A DNA stretch of 64,000 bases from Lactococcus sp. dk101 (GTDB taxonomy: Bacteria; Bacillota; Bacilli; Lactobacillales; Streptococcaceae). The notes under the pieces were generated by a model. It worked only from the letters and a program-made list of their open reading frames with translations. It was not told the origin of the DNA and made no database searches. The DNA lies in the NCBI RefSeq assembly GCF_009601055.1, contig NZ_WITI01000009.1:1-64000 (forward strand). The letters run 5' to 3'. The translations under genes and the position numbers were made by a program. Positions within the stretch are counted from its first letter, which is position 1, and every line of letters starts with the position of its first letter. Shown here piece by piece: positions 26,646 through 35,459 of this stretch.

Positions 26646-26657
26646 AAGGGAAATAGA

Positions 26658-27437
26658 ATGAAAGTTGAATCATCAACGATCAATCAAATTCTATCGAGTC
26701 TAAAAGATTATAATCCCACAGTTTATGCTTTAACAGATGCGGTATCTAAAGCCTTAATTCCAGTCGCTTTAGTGATTCTCGCAACCTTAATGTATATGGA
26801 ACTCGCAAACACTAATCGAATGTTTGCCCAAGAACAAGGAAAAATGAATATCAATTTATTCATCCTTGTGGGCTTGAAATATTTTATTGCCTTTGCTTTG
26901 GTCATGATGAGTGGTCAAATCATTGATGCGATTGTGTGGTTAAATAGTGCGATTGGATGGTTGATTGATAAAACAGTAACCACTAATAGTTCTCCTGAAA
27001 CAGTGATTCCTGAGATTAAAGGGGAATTGAACTTCCTTCAAAAGGGCTTGATATATGGCATGCAAATGATTGCTTATTTCTTCATTTGGGCATCTACCAT
27101 TGTTGCTAAAATCTTAGTCTTTCTACGTTTCTTTACCCTTTATATTTATAAAGGTGTTGCACCTATTCTCTTGAGTGCTTACGTGAGTGATGAGTGGAAG
27201 AACGTTGCCACGAACTTTATTAGGGGCTTTGTCGCTTTGATATTCCAGGGCTTCTTACTTGTCCTCATTTTAAAACTCTACCCTGCACTCATTTCAAACG
27301 ATATGTTTGATTTAGTCGCAAGTGGAACATTTGTAGAAAATGTATTGGCTTTGTTTATCGTCATCGCAAAGTCAGTCATATTTATTATACTTTTGATTGG
27401 TTCTCAGAACATGGTCAAACGTTGGATGGGGGTATAA
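26658..27437 (+). CDS. Polytopic VirB6/PrgH-like membrane channel protein
   Basis: The 259 residues have five or six membrane segments (VALVILATLMYMELA, YFIAFALVMMSGQIIDAIVW, MIAYFFIWASTIVAKILVF, a long segment near 190 and one near 235). The conserved-looking middle has IYKGVAPILLSAYVSDEWK, typical of TrbL/VirB6-type proteins of Gram-positive conjugation. It would form the inner-membrane part of the DNA channel. The gene stops one base before the VirB3-like gene. Confidence 0.85.
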   Translation: MKVESSTINQILSSLKDYNPTVYALTDAVSKALIPVALVILATLMYMELANTNRMFAQEQGKMNINLFILVGLKYFIAFALVMMSGQIIDAIVWLNSAIGWLIDKTVTTNSSPETVIPEIKGELNFLQKGLIYGMQMIAYFFIWASTIVAKILVFLRFFTLYIYKGVAPILLSAYVSDEWKNVATNFIRGFVALIFQGFLLVLILKLYPALISNDMFDLVASGTFVENVLALFIVIAKSVIFIILLIGSQNMVKRWMGV

Positions 27438-27800
27438 ATGGGTATTTACTCAGAATTTAATAAAGATTTATCAAAATTTGAACCAACTTACCGTTGGGGC
27501 ATCAATAAAAAGCAATTAAAAATGATTGTACAAATCATTCCAGGCATCGTTTTAATTGGTGTAGAAGTGTTTTTTGTGGAAGGCATTTGGTTTTGGATTG
27601 CATCCATTCTAACGGCTTTAATCCTCATAACACCACCTGTTTTGGTTGCTTTTGGGAAATGGGAAAGTTTCAAGAAGGACTTAGATTTCTTTTTGAAATA
27701 TCAAGACCGTTACTTGGTCAATGAAAAGATAAGGAGATATGATTCCAGTGAATTTATTAAGAAGAACAAACAAGAAAAAACAAGCAGACCTAAAAAATAA
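27438..27800 (+). CDS. PrgI/VirB3-like membrane protein
   Basis: The 120 residues have a basic N-terminal segment (NKDLSKFEPTYRWGINKK), two membrane helices (MIVQIIPGIVLIGVEVFFVE and FWIASILTALILITPPVL) and a charged tail. This fits the PrgI family, which partners the VirB4 ATPase. Its 3' end overlaps the VirB4 gene by 62 bases in another frame, a sign of tight coupling. Confidence 0.88.
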   Translation: MGIYSEFNKDLSKFEPTYRWGINKKQLKMIVQIIPGIVLIGVEVFFVEGIWFWIASILTALILITPPVLVAFGKWESFKKDLDFFLKYQDRYLVNEKIRRYDSSEFIKKNKQEKTSRPKK

Positions 27801-30108
27801 AAAACGTGAGCGCCTGGTTAATATGGCATCTACCACAACAAATACGTTGAACTTCACAGAAATGACACCAAATGGCATCATTCACTTGGTGGATGATGAG
27901 TATTCAAAAACCTATGAACTAGGCAATATTGACTATGACATTTACTCAGATGAAGAAAAAGTCAATATCATCTCAGGTTATGAAGAAGCCCTCAACTCGA
28001 TTGATAAAAACTCACGCTATCAGTTGACGGTCTTCAATCAACGGATTCATTCTAGTGCCTTGAAAAGCTTCTTAGTGGACTATCAAAATGATGCCAATGA
28101 TGTTTACCGCGAGGAAGTCAATCAGATTATCACAGACCACTTCCTGCATGACCAAAAAAACTTCAAAACAGTGAAATATGCGACTTTTAGTACACAAGCC
28201 AGTAGTCCTGATCAAGCCAATCGACAGTTGAAAAATCTAGCAACGAACTTTGAAAAACGCTTCAATGACAGTGATGCCAATCTTTCTATTAAGCCATTGG
28301 GCTATATGGAACGACTTCATCTCTTGAATGGTATTTTAAGACCACAAAAGAAGGTTCGTGTCACTTATAACGACATTCAAATTTCAGGCTTGAGTGAGAA
28401 AGCTTTTATTGCTCCAAACCGTTTGGAATTCTTTGAAGACTACTTCAAAATGGATAACCATTTTGGAAAAGTTATCTATATCCGTGAATATCCACATCAA
28501 CTGGAAGACCGACTCATCACTAACTTGTGCGAATCAGGTCATGAACTGATGATTAGTATTCATGCCAAACCTTACGACATGGTACAAGCCAAAAAAGACA
28601 TTCAAAACAAGCAAGTTTTAAACAGTGCAGACATTGTTAAACAACAAAAGGAAAACTTTAAAAAAGGAATTCCTGATGACAGCGTGTCTGACTTGGCAAT
28701 TGACATTAAGAAAACGACGAAACAGCTCTTTGATGCCTTTCAAGATGGCGCACAGCTCTTCTCAGGCATCTTTGCGGTTATGGTTGTAGAAGAAAGCAAA
28801 GATGCCTTAGACGAAGCAATTAAGGACATTAAGGACATTGCTTTAACTGAACAGGTTCACTTTGATGACGTTTATAAAATGCAAGAAGAAGCCCTTAATA
28901 CCATGTTACCTATTGGAAAACCTTATTTGGATGTGGAAATGGCTTATATGCGTGACATGACCACTGCCAATGTGGCAACTCAAATTCCCTTTAATAACGT
29001 GGAACTTCAAAGCGAAACAGGTCAATATTACGGACAAAATCAAATGAGTCATAACTTGATTACCATTGACCGTAAGAAAGATTTGATTACTCCATCAGGG
29101 CTTATCCTAGGTTCATCAGGTTCAGGAAAAGGGATGACCGCAAAATGGAACATGATTTCTAACCTTTTGAAAAATAATAACGACCGTATGATCATTGTCG
29201 ATCCTGAGAGTGAATACCTTCCTATTGGCGAAGTGTTTGGCGCTCAAATTCTCGATATTTCAACTAAAACAAAAAACCATCTCAATATTCTTGATATGGC
29301 AGATGTTTCACTGCTTGATAAAGAAGACCAACAAGAAGACCTGGTCAAAGAAAAGTCGAACTTGCTCGCAAGCTTATTCGAGTCAGTCTTGAAGGAATTT
29401 TCAGATGCGGATGCCAGTATCGTTGACCGTGTGACTCGCTTAACTTATGAACGCTTTGAAAATAGCGATAAAACACCAACCTTAGTAGAGTGGCATCAAG
29501 TTTTAGATGAACAACCTGAAGCAGTCGCAAAAAGCCTGTCTCTTAATTTAGAACCATACACAAAAGGCTCACAAAACATTTTTGCTCACGAAACCAATAT
29601 TGACCTCAGTGCAAAATTCATCATCTTCAATATCAAAGCCCTCGATGAACGCATGAAGCCTTTTGCCATGAAGGTCATCTTAGATCAAATTTGGAAACAG
29701 GTCGTTAGTGCGCAAGGCAAACAAACCACATGGCTTTGGTTTGACGAATTGCAACTAAATTTTGACACCGAAGAAAATGCCTCTTGGTTCATGAAGTTGT
29801 GGTCGCGTGTTCGTAAATATGGGGCAATTCCAACAGGGATTACTCAAAACATTTCAACACTTTTAGATGTTTCAGCAGGGGAGAAGATGATTTCAAACAG
29901 TGAGTTTATCGTTCTTCTTCGACAAAAAGCAGTAGATTTAAAACATTTGAAAACTGTTTTGACTTTGACACCTGAACTTGAAAAATATGCCAATGAGCGG
30001 ATTCCGAAAGGGACAGGTTTAATCTATGCAGGTGGGACAGTTGTACCTTTTGAAAATCCAATTCCACATGACACTCAGCTCTTTGAACTCATGAATACCG
30101 ATGCGTAG
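27739..30108 (+). CDS. virB4: VirB4/PrgJ-type conjugation ATPase
   Basis: The start at 27739 has AAGGAG upstream and lies inside the preceding gene. The 789-residue protein carries the VirB4 N-terminal domain and a C-terminal ATPase. Walker A is ILGSSGSGKGMT near residue 457, where the usual S/T after the lysine is G, and Walker B is WLWFDELQLNF near 665. VirB4 energises assembly of the channel and DNA transfer. There is no membrane segment, so it works at the membrane through the PrgI- and VirB6-like proteins. Confidence 0.95.
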   Translation: MIPVNLLRRTNKKKQADLKNKKRERLVNMASTTTNTLNFTEMTPNGIIHLVDDEYSKTYELGNIDYDIYSDEEKVNIISGYEEALNSIDKNSRYQLTVFNQRIHSSALKSFLVDYQNDANDVYREEVNQIITDHFLHDQKNFKTVKYATFSTQASSPDQANRQLKNLATNFEKRFNDSDANLSIKPLGYMERLHLLNGILRPQKKVRVTYNDIQISGLSEKAFIAPNRLEFFEDYFKMDNHFGKVIYIREYPHQLEDRLITNLCESGHELMISIHAKPYDMVQAKKDIQNKQVLNSADIVKQQKENFKKGIPDDSVSDLAIDIKKTTKQLFDAFQDGAQLFSGIFAVMVVEESKDALDEAIKDIKDIALTEQVHFDDVYKMQEEALNTMLPIGKPYLDVEMAYMRDMTTANVATQIPFNNVELQSETGQYYGQNQMSHNLITIDRKKDLITPSGLILGSSGSGKGMTAKWNMISNLLKNNNDRMIIVDPESEYLPIGEVFGAQILDISTKTKNHLNILDMADVSLLDKEDQQEDLVKEKSNLLASLFESVLKEFSDADASIVDRVTRLTYERFENSDKTPTLVEWHQVLDEQPEAVAKSLSLNLEPYTKGSQNIFAHETNIDLSAKFIIFNIKALDERMKPFAMKVILDQIWKQVVSAQGKQTTWLWFDELQLNFDTEENASWFMKLWSRVRKYGAIPTGITQNISTLLDVSAGEKMISNSEFIVLLRQKAVDLKHLKTVLTLTPELEKYANERIPKGTGLIYAGGTVVPFENPIPHDTQLFELMNTDA

Positions 30109-30119
30109 AAAGGGGGAAA

Positions 30120-32720
30120 ATGGATATTAAGAAAACATCCTCAAAGAAAGAAGCAAAGGTGCATCTTTCAGAACTTGAGGAAAAATCAGGCAGTAAACAT
30201 GGGGCAAAAATCGCAAGTAAAGCAGAATACATGGAAAAAAAGCGTGATGCTTATATCCATAAGACCTCACTCAAAAAACTTAAAAAAGAAGGGGGGAACG
30301 TTAAGGTTAAAGACTTGTCAAAGGCTCGTGCGAAATTAAAACTTTCAAAAAAAGAAGCCCAACAAGCCAAATTTACCTACAAAAAAGCAAAGAAAAGAGA
30401 TCCTAAAGCCCTTAAAAACAAGATGAAGTCAGGGGCAAAAATATCGGCAAAGAAAAATCTAACGCAAGAAGCTCAAAAAGCACTGGCTCAAGACGATGTG
30501 CTTTCAGATGGTTTAGAACAATATCACAAGCTTCAAGGGGCAAGAATCAAAACGAAAATGACCAGTGATGTGGTCAAAGCTTCTGCGCTTGCTTCAAAGA
30601 ATATTGTGAGACATGGTTATGGCTTAACCAATCGAAGCTATAATCTCATCCGAAAACGTGGTTTTGTCCGAACCCCTGAAGAACTGACTTTAAAAAATCA
30701 GGCACGACAAAAAGCTAGAAACTTCAAGAACCGTCTTCAAGCCTACAAAAAACGTAAGGATGCCGAAAAGGGAGTCGAAGCTTTAAAACAAGTTTTTACA
30801 GGAAAAGTAAAACTTACGAAAGCAGTCGCCATTGTAGTTTCTAACCCTATTACATGGATTGTCATCCTTATCTCGATGATTCTCTTCATTGTGATGGGGG
30901 CTTTAACTGCTTCGTCATCTGCCCCTATCAAGCAGGACGATTTCCAATTAACCAAGTCCTGGACTTACTTCACGGAACTTGATGCACAAGAGACCAATAC
31001 CACCAATAGTTTTTATACTTCTTTGGACGAAGTCATGTTTTACATGAACCATGAATTTGAGGACTATGATATTGACTCCATTGTCCCTCAAGGACAAAGT
31101 ACCTCTTCACTTGCCAATCAAAACTTCAAACAGTATGCGACAGGCTTGTGGACAGCTTTAAATGGCAGTGCGCCTGATTATGACCTAAAGACAATGGAAG
31201 CACTAGAGACCGATTCTAATTCCAAGTATTACATCCCAACAGATAACTATGAGGAAATGCAAGAACTCGTTTCAGAAATTGGCTATGACAGCTTGGACGG
31301 AAAATTAGAATTTCCCTTTGCGACAGAAGTCTTAACCATTAACCGCAGGTTTGGTTATGAACGAAATGGAGAAGAACTCAAGCTCCATACAAGCATTGAA
31401 ACAAGCGTGAGTCAAGGGCAAAACATTACTTCTCCAATGGAAGGGAAGGTTAGTGTCGGAAAAGACAAATTGGTCATTACTGAAAAAGGGGATGCACGCT
31501 TAACGGTCTCAGGCATTACGACATCTCGCTTTAAAGAAGGAGATAACGTTAAAACAAATGCCCTTCTAGGAACAGCAACTGGAAGCACCTTAAGCATCAG
31601 TTACGAGAAATACAACGAGGACAGTCGGTCTTGGGAATTTGTCAATCCTGGTTTTTACTTTCCAAAGGTGGCTTATACGCAGTTTACCTCGATTGGCTTA
31701 AGCAACTTTAATCCTGATTCAGACATGGCAAAAAATGCTCAAAAAATCTATGACATCCTTACCAAATTAGGCTATCACAGAGAAGGCATTTCAGCCATTT
31801 TAGGCAATTGGGAAATTGAGTCATCCATCAATCCTAAAACCGCAGAAGGGGACTATCTTAACCCACCTGTTGGGGCAAGTGGTTCAAGTTGGGATGATGA
31901 TGCCTGGTTAAACATGGGCGGACAAGAAATCTACAACGGAAAATATCCAAACATTCTTCATCGTGGTTTAGGACTTGGACAGTGGACAGATACGGCAGAC
32001 GGTTCACGCAGACAAACAGCCTTACGTGACTATGCCAAAGCCAAAAATAAGAAATGGTATGACTTAGAACTGCAATTAGACTTCATCTTGAATGGTGACT
32101 CACCAGGCAGCCGTACCATTTTTAAAAACACCGCAGGAAACATTGTTGGTTCAAGCGTTCCTCAATTAACGGAATATTTCCTTAATTATTGGGAAGGTAA
32201 TCCAGGAAACAAGTTGTCGGCTCGTGTTCAATCTGCACAAAACTGGTACAACTACTTCACGAATAACAGTCAAAACATGGGCAGTGTCACAAGCCAAGAA
32301 GTCTATAACAAGTACAAGGATAAAATCAAACCTTTGCCTACTTTAAAAGAAATGGGTAAAGGTCAAGGTTGGGCAGGCAATGGTTATGCACTAGGCAATT
32401 GTACCTGGTACGTTTATAACCGTGAAGCGCAACTCGGACATCATATCTATGCCTACATGGGTAACGGCGGACAATGGGGAACAAACTATCGGATGACACC
32501 TGGAGCGACTGCTTCTTCAACACCAAAAGTTGGGGATGCGGTAAGTTTCCTTCCAGGTGTTACGGTTGCCAATAACCAGTATGGACACGTTGCGGTTGTG
32601 GAATTCGTTAATGCGGACGGTACGTTCGTTGTCTCAGAAATGAACTGGAAAGGGCTTTATTCTATGAATTGGCGAGTGGTTACCCCACAAGCAGGCATGA
32701 CCTTTATTCATTTCAACTAA
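30120..32720 (+). CDS. PrgK-like peptidoglycan hydrolase of the transfer system
   Basis: The 866-residue protein starts behind AAAGGGGGAAA. Residues 1-235 are basic and cytoplasmic. A single membrane helix follows at about 240-262 (ITWIVILISMILFIVMGAL). Outside are a degenerate M23/LytM-like region (about 400-520), a lysozyme-like domain (about 545-710, ILGNWEIESSINPKTAEG, GLGLGQWTD) and a CHAP domain (about 745-866, with GNCTWYV and GHVAVVEFV holding the Cys and His). The layout matches PrgK of pCF10, which opens the wall for the transfer channel. Confidence 0.92.
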   Translation: MDIKKTSSKKEAKVHLSELEEKSGSKHGAKIASKAEYMEKKRDAYIHKTSLKKLKKEGGNVKVKDLSKARAKLKLSKKEAQQAKFTYKKAKKRDPKALKNKMKSGAKISAKKNLTQEAQKALAQDDVLSDGLEQYHKLQGARIKTKMTSDVVKASALASKNIVRHGYGLTNRSYNLIRKRGFVRTPEELTLKNQARQKARNFKNRLQAYKKRKDAEKGVEALKQVFTGKVKLTKAVAIVVSNPITWIVILISMILFIVMGALTASSSAPIKQDDFQLTKSWTYFTELDAQETNTTNSFYTSLDEVMFYMNHEFEDYDIDSIVPQGQSTSSLANQNFKQYATGLWTALNGSAPDYDLKTMEALETDSNSKYYIPTDNYEEMQELVSEIGYDSLDGKLEFPFATEVLTINRRFGYERNGEELKLHTSIETSVSQGQNITSPMEGKVSVGKDKLVITEKGDARLTVSGITTSRFKEGDNVKTNALLGTATGSTLSISYEKYNEDSRSWEFVNPGFYFPKVAYTQFTSIGLSNFNPDSDMAKNAQKIYDILTKLGYHREGISAILGNWEIESSINPKTAEGDYLNPPVGASGSSWDDDAWLNMGGQEIYNGKYPNILHRGLGLGQWTDTADGSRRQTALRDYAKAKNKKWYDLELQLDFILNGDSPGSRTIFKNTAGNIVGSSVPQLTEYFLNYWEGNPGNKLSARVQSAQNWYNYFTNNSQNMGSVTSQEVYNKYKDKIKPLPTLKEMGKGQGWAGNGYALGNCTWYVYNREAQLGHHIYAYMGNGGQWGTNYRMTPGATASSTPKVGDAVSFLPGVTVANNQYGHVAVVEFVNADGTFVVSEMNWKGLYSMNWRVVTPQAGMTFIHFN

Positions 32721-32750
32721 CTAGAAAGGAAGTCAGACGACTGAAATCAA

Positions 32751-33410
32751 ATGTATAATCAAAAAAAATTAAATCTCATAAAAAAAGCAGGTTTCGCCCT
32801 TCTTGCCTTGCTTGTTCTCATTATTGTGGTCTTTGGTAGCTTTACAGCAGGCAAAATATCAAAACAGGCAAGCACAAAAACTCCTCAAGTCAAAACAGTG
32901 AAGCAAGAAACAAAACTGTCAGACAAGGCAGTCAACGGCTTTCTCCTTGCCTATTACACTAAAAAAGACTTGGGAGAAAACAGCAATCGCTATAAACCTT
33001 TAATGACAGAAGCAATGTTTAAAGAAGCTCAAGCTGATGAAAATTTACCAGTCAATCAAGCCTATAAAGGCTATGTGATTGACCAAGTTTTCAAAGAATC
33101 TACCAATTATATCGATGAAAAGAATATGGTTGCCATCTGTGTAGTCACTTACACCAATACACAGCTTTCACAATTAAATTCAACTGTTGGGGCAGTGATT
33201 GACCAGGCAAACTCAGACACCATCCGTTTGAGCTTTACAAAATCAGGAGATCAATATCTGGTCAATGATATTGAGTCAATGGTGCTTAAAACAGGCTCAG
33301 AGTCTGCGACAGAATCCATTCTAGGCTCAGATGATTACACTGCAAGCTCGTCTTCAAGCACTTCATCAAGTCAAACGACAGCTTCATCAACTCCAAAAGA
33401 AAGCAAATAA
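32751..33410 (+). CDS. PrgL/VirB8-like membrane protein
   Basis: The 219 residues have one N-terminal membrane helix (FALLALLVLIIVVFGSFTAG), then an NTF2-like region of about 130 residues (AVNGFLLAYYTKKDLG, DTIRLSFTKSGDQYLVNDIE) and a low-complexity Ser/Thr tail. This is the form and position of PrgL, a VirB8-type scaffold of the channel. Confidence 0.8.
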   Translation: MYNQKKLNLIKKAGFALLALLVLIIVVFGSFTAGKISKQASTKTPQVKTVKQETKLSDKAVNGFLLAYYTKKDLGENSNRYKPLMTEAMFKEAQADENLPVNQAYKGYVIDQVFKESTNYIDEKNMVAICVVTYTNTQLSQLNSTVGAVIDQANSDTIRLSFTKSGDQYLVNDIESMVLKTGSESATESILGSDDYTASSSSSTSSSQTTASSTPKESK

Positions 33411-33423
33411 GAAAGGAATTCTC

Positions 33424-33750
33424 ATGAAAATTGAATTAGAAGTTAATGTACTCAATGTTAAAGATGGCAAATTAAGTGAGACTTTCCCTGAGGAATTCTC
33501 TTGGAAAGTTTTGGATGAGCATTTGAAAGCAGAAAAAATGCCAAGTCATGGAAGTGTGTTTTACTTCCCTGATAGTTTTGTAATTTGGGAAACAACGGAA
33601 AATCCATTTATTCTCAAATATGGAAAGTCGTTTGATGATTTCTTTTCAAAGGAAATTTTTGAACTATTCATCGAACAAAAGAATTGGAAACAAGTCAAGC
33701 TCTCTTACAGTTCAGAATTGAGTCTTGAAGATGCGTCCTCAAAGGAATAG
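33424..33750 (+). CDS. Hypothetical protein in the conjugation operon
   Basis: The start at 33424 (MKIELEVNVLNVKDGKL) has GAAAGGAA upstream; an earlier start would overlap the previous gene. The 108 residues are acidic and look globular, without membrane segments. I do not recognise the family. Two such small genes in a row (this and 33761-34174) follow the VirB8-like gene and are tightly spaced; they could be immunity, exclusion or accessory proteins. Confidence 0.7.
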   Translation: MKIELEVNVLNVKDGKLSETFPEEFSWKVLDEHLKAEKMPSHGSVFYFPDSFVIWETTENPFILKYGKSFDDFFSKEIFELFIEQKNWKQVKLSYSSELSLEDASSKE

Positions 33751-33760
33751 GAGAGAAAGT

Positions 33761-34174
33761 ATGAAAGAAATAAAATTTATTAAATTAGAGCCAACAACTA
33801 ACGATGTTCATCCATTGGAAATAGAAGGATTTACCAATTTAGGACGATTCACTGAGGTTGGTGCAGGAAACGTTCCGTTTGACACAAATCCTGGACATTA
33901 CTCCATATGTAAAATCTTTCTCGTGATTGCGGATGAAAACTTTTTTCTAATTGTAATAAAAAATCCTGAAGATATTTTCACATTTCTTCAGGAAAAAGAG
34001 TGGTATACGGAAAAATCAACACGCCTATTATTCTTCCAATTGTATTCAAATTGGCTGGAAATTTATAGCTCTGGGGAGGAAAGAATTGAAGAGTTAGGTA
34101 TTCACCCACTGGTTCATGATGAGGCAGTCAAAGAAATTTTTAAGTCTTTAAACCCACTATTAAATTTTAATTAG
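33761..34174 (+). CDS. Hypothetical protein in the conjugation operon
   Basis: The ATG at 33761 follows AGGAGAG; the gene starts 10 bases after the preceding stop. The 137 residues (KEIKFIKLEPTTNDVHPLEI at the start) share the mixed alpha/beta look and acidic nature of the upstream protein, but no domain is recognised. Its end overlaps that of the reverse-strand gene 34167-35147 by eight bases, so transcripts from the two strands collide here. Confidence 0.68.
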   Translation: MKEIKFIKLEPTTNDVHPLEIEGFTNLGRFTEVGAGNVPFDTNPGHYSICKIFLVIADENFFLIVIKNPEDIFTFLQEKEWYTEKSTRLLFFQLYSNWLEIYSSGEERIEELGIHPLVHDEAVKEIFKSLNPLLNFN

Positions 34175-35147
34175 GTGTGACATGAATATGGTCTAGGATG
34201 AATTTGAATTCAGGTTGATTGATGTTGATGAATGTCTTATATTTTGTTTCATTAATGGTAAATGTTCCTTCATAGTATAAAGTAAAGTAACTTTCACGTT
34301 TAAATTTGTCACTATCAAAATCGTTTGCCAGCTGAGATAAAAGCTTATAAAATTCTTCCATACCATTGTTATTACAATCATTTTCATAAATATTAAATTG
34401 GACAAAAGCTTTGTGTATTCCCAGGGATATGGGTCCTGAAAATGTTACGACAATGTATCCATCTTTATTTGAAGCATGCGCTTGGCCGTAATAAATTTTT
34501 GAAAGATTTGATACATTTGTTGATTTACCTTTGCCCCAGGCTATTTCTTCAAATATATCACTAAATTTTATCTTTTCTCTATTCTTATCGAATAGCTCGA
34601 TATATTTATTTCCATCTTGATACTCTTCAAAAAGGTCAATAATTTCTTTTAGATCATGAAGATGTTTCGTTCTATTTTGTGGTGATAGGGAAGAACTAGA
34701 TTTCGTTTTTGTTGAATTGGAAAGATTAGCAGTCGAGCCAGCTTCATTTGTAGTTGTATGCGTAGGAATAGAAACACTAGGCAACAAACCTTCTCCAGGT
34801 AAAAACTCAATAACATATTTGTTACCTTCTTGGTTATAAAAAGTTTGTTGCTTTCGTTGTCCCCTTCTACGTTCTCGGAGCAACTCCCAACGACTACAAT
34901 TTTTATCATGGGGATTTTGTTTACGGTTTACAAAATAAGGAGCTCTCTTATTTTTGTTCCGATCATCTTTAAAATCTACTGTATAGTTTGCACAAGAAAT
35001 TTCAGCACTACAATTCTTATTACAAAAGAACTTAGTTTCCCTAGTAAATCCAGGATTACCTTCATCGAAATTTTCATTAGCCTGCTTTGCAGTCACTGAT
35101 GGATAAGCATCATTAACATAAACTTTCTCGTAAGTATAACTCATCAA
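34167..35147 (-). CDS. Reverse-strand hypothetical protein with N-terminal zinc-finger-like cluster
   Basis: The 326 residues lie opposite to every neighbouring transfer gene. Residues 39-85 hold a Cys/His cluster (FFCNKNCSAEISCANY, then NPHDKNCSRWELL) that resembles the zinc-binding N-terminus of CoiA-like proteins. Residues 125-160 are polar and low in complexity, and the C-terminal 170 residues are alpha/beta without a known motif. It has its own upstream AT-rich region at 35148-35231. It looks like cargo placed in the operon; a defence, counter-defence or regulatory job is possible but unproven. Confidence 0.7.
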   Translation of the reverse strand: MMSYTYEKVYVNDAYPSVTAKQANENFDEGNPGFTRETKFFCNKNCSAEISCANYTVDFKDDRNKNKRAPYFVNRKQNPHDKNCSRWELLRERRRGQRKQQTFYNQEGNKYVIEFLPGEGLLPSVSIPTHTTTNEAGSTANLSNSTKTKSSSSLSPQNRTKHLHDLKEIIDLFEEYQDGNKYIELFDKNREKIKFSDIFEEIAWGKGKSTNVSNLSKIYYGQAHASNKDGYIVVTFSGPISLGIHKAFVQFNIYENDCNNNGMEEFYKLLSQLANDFDSDKFKRESYFTLYYEGTFTINETKYKTFININQPEFKFILDHIHVTPN

Positions 35148-35231
35148 ATCACCTCATTTATCACCAATTTTTACATCTATTTTACCATAAAAACGTTTTC
35201 ATAAAACGTAACTATCAATAAAGGAGTCGTC

Positions 35232-35459
35232 ATGACAAAATTAACCGACATCGAAAAAAAGAAAATGAGAGCAGAAGCTGAAATCGAAAAGGCAAAAGCA
35301 CTCGTAACCAAGCAACAAGCCCTCATTAAGACAAAAGAGGAAGAAGTGAAGCTGTTGGAATCACAGTACATCTCAGAAAGCCTGATTCAAAGTGGACTCA
35401 CTTTTGACGAATTTAAATCACTCATTTCAGACATTAAAGCAGAAGGAGACCACTCATGA
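35232..35459 (+). CDS. Small coiled-coil conjugation protein
   Basis: The 75-residue protein follows AAAGGAG. Residues 5-50 form a highly charged coiled coil (EKKKMRAEAEIEKAKALV), and the end reads SGLTFDEFKSLISDIKAEG. It overlaps the next gene by four bases (ATGA) and is surely cotranslated with it. It fits the small coiled-coil proteins found ahead of the PcfB-like gene in such operons. Confidence 0.75.
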   Translation: MTKLTDIEKKKMRAEAEIEKAKALVTKQQALIKTKEEEVKLLESQYISESLIQSGLTFDEFKSLISDIKAEGDHS

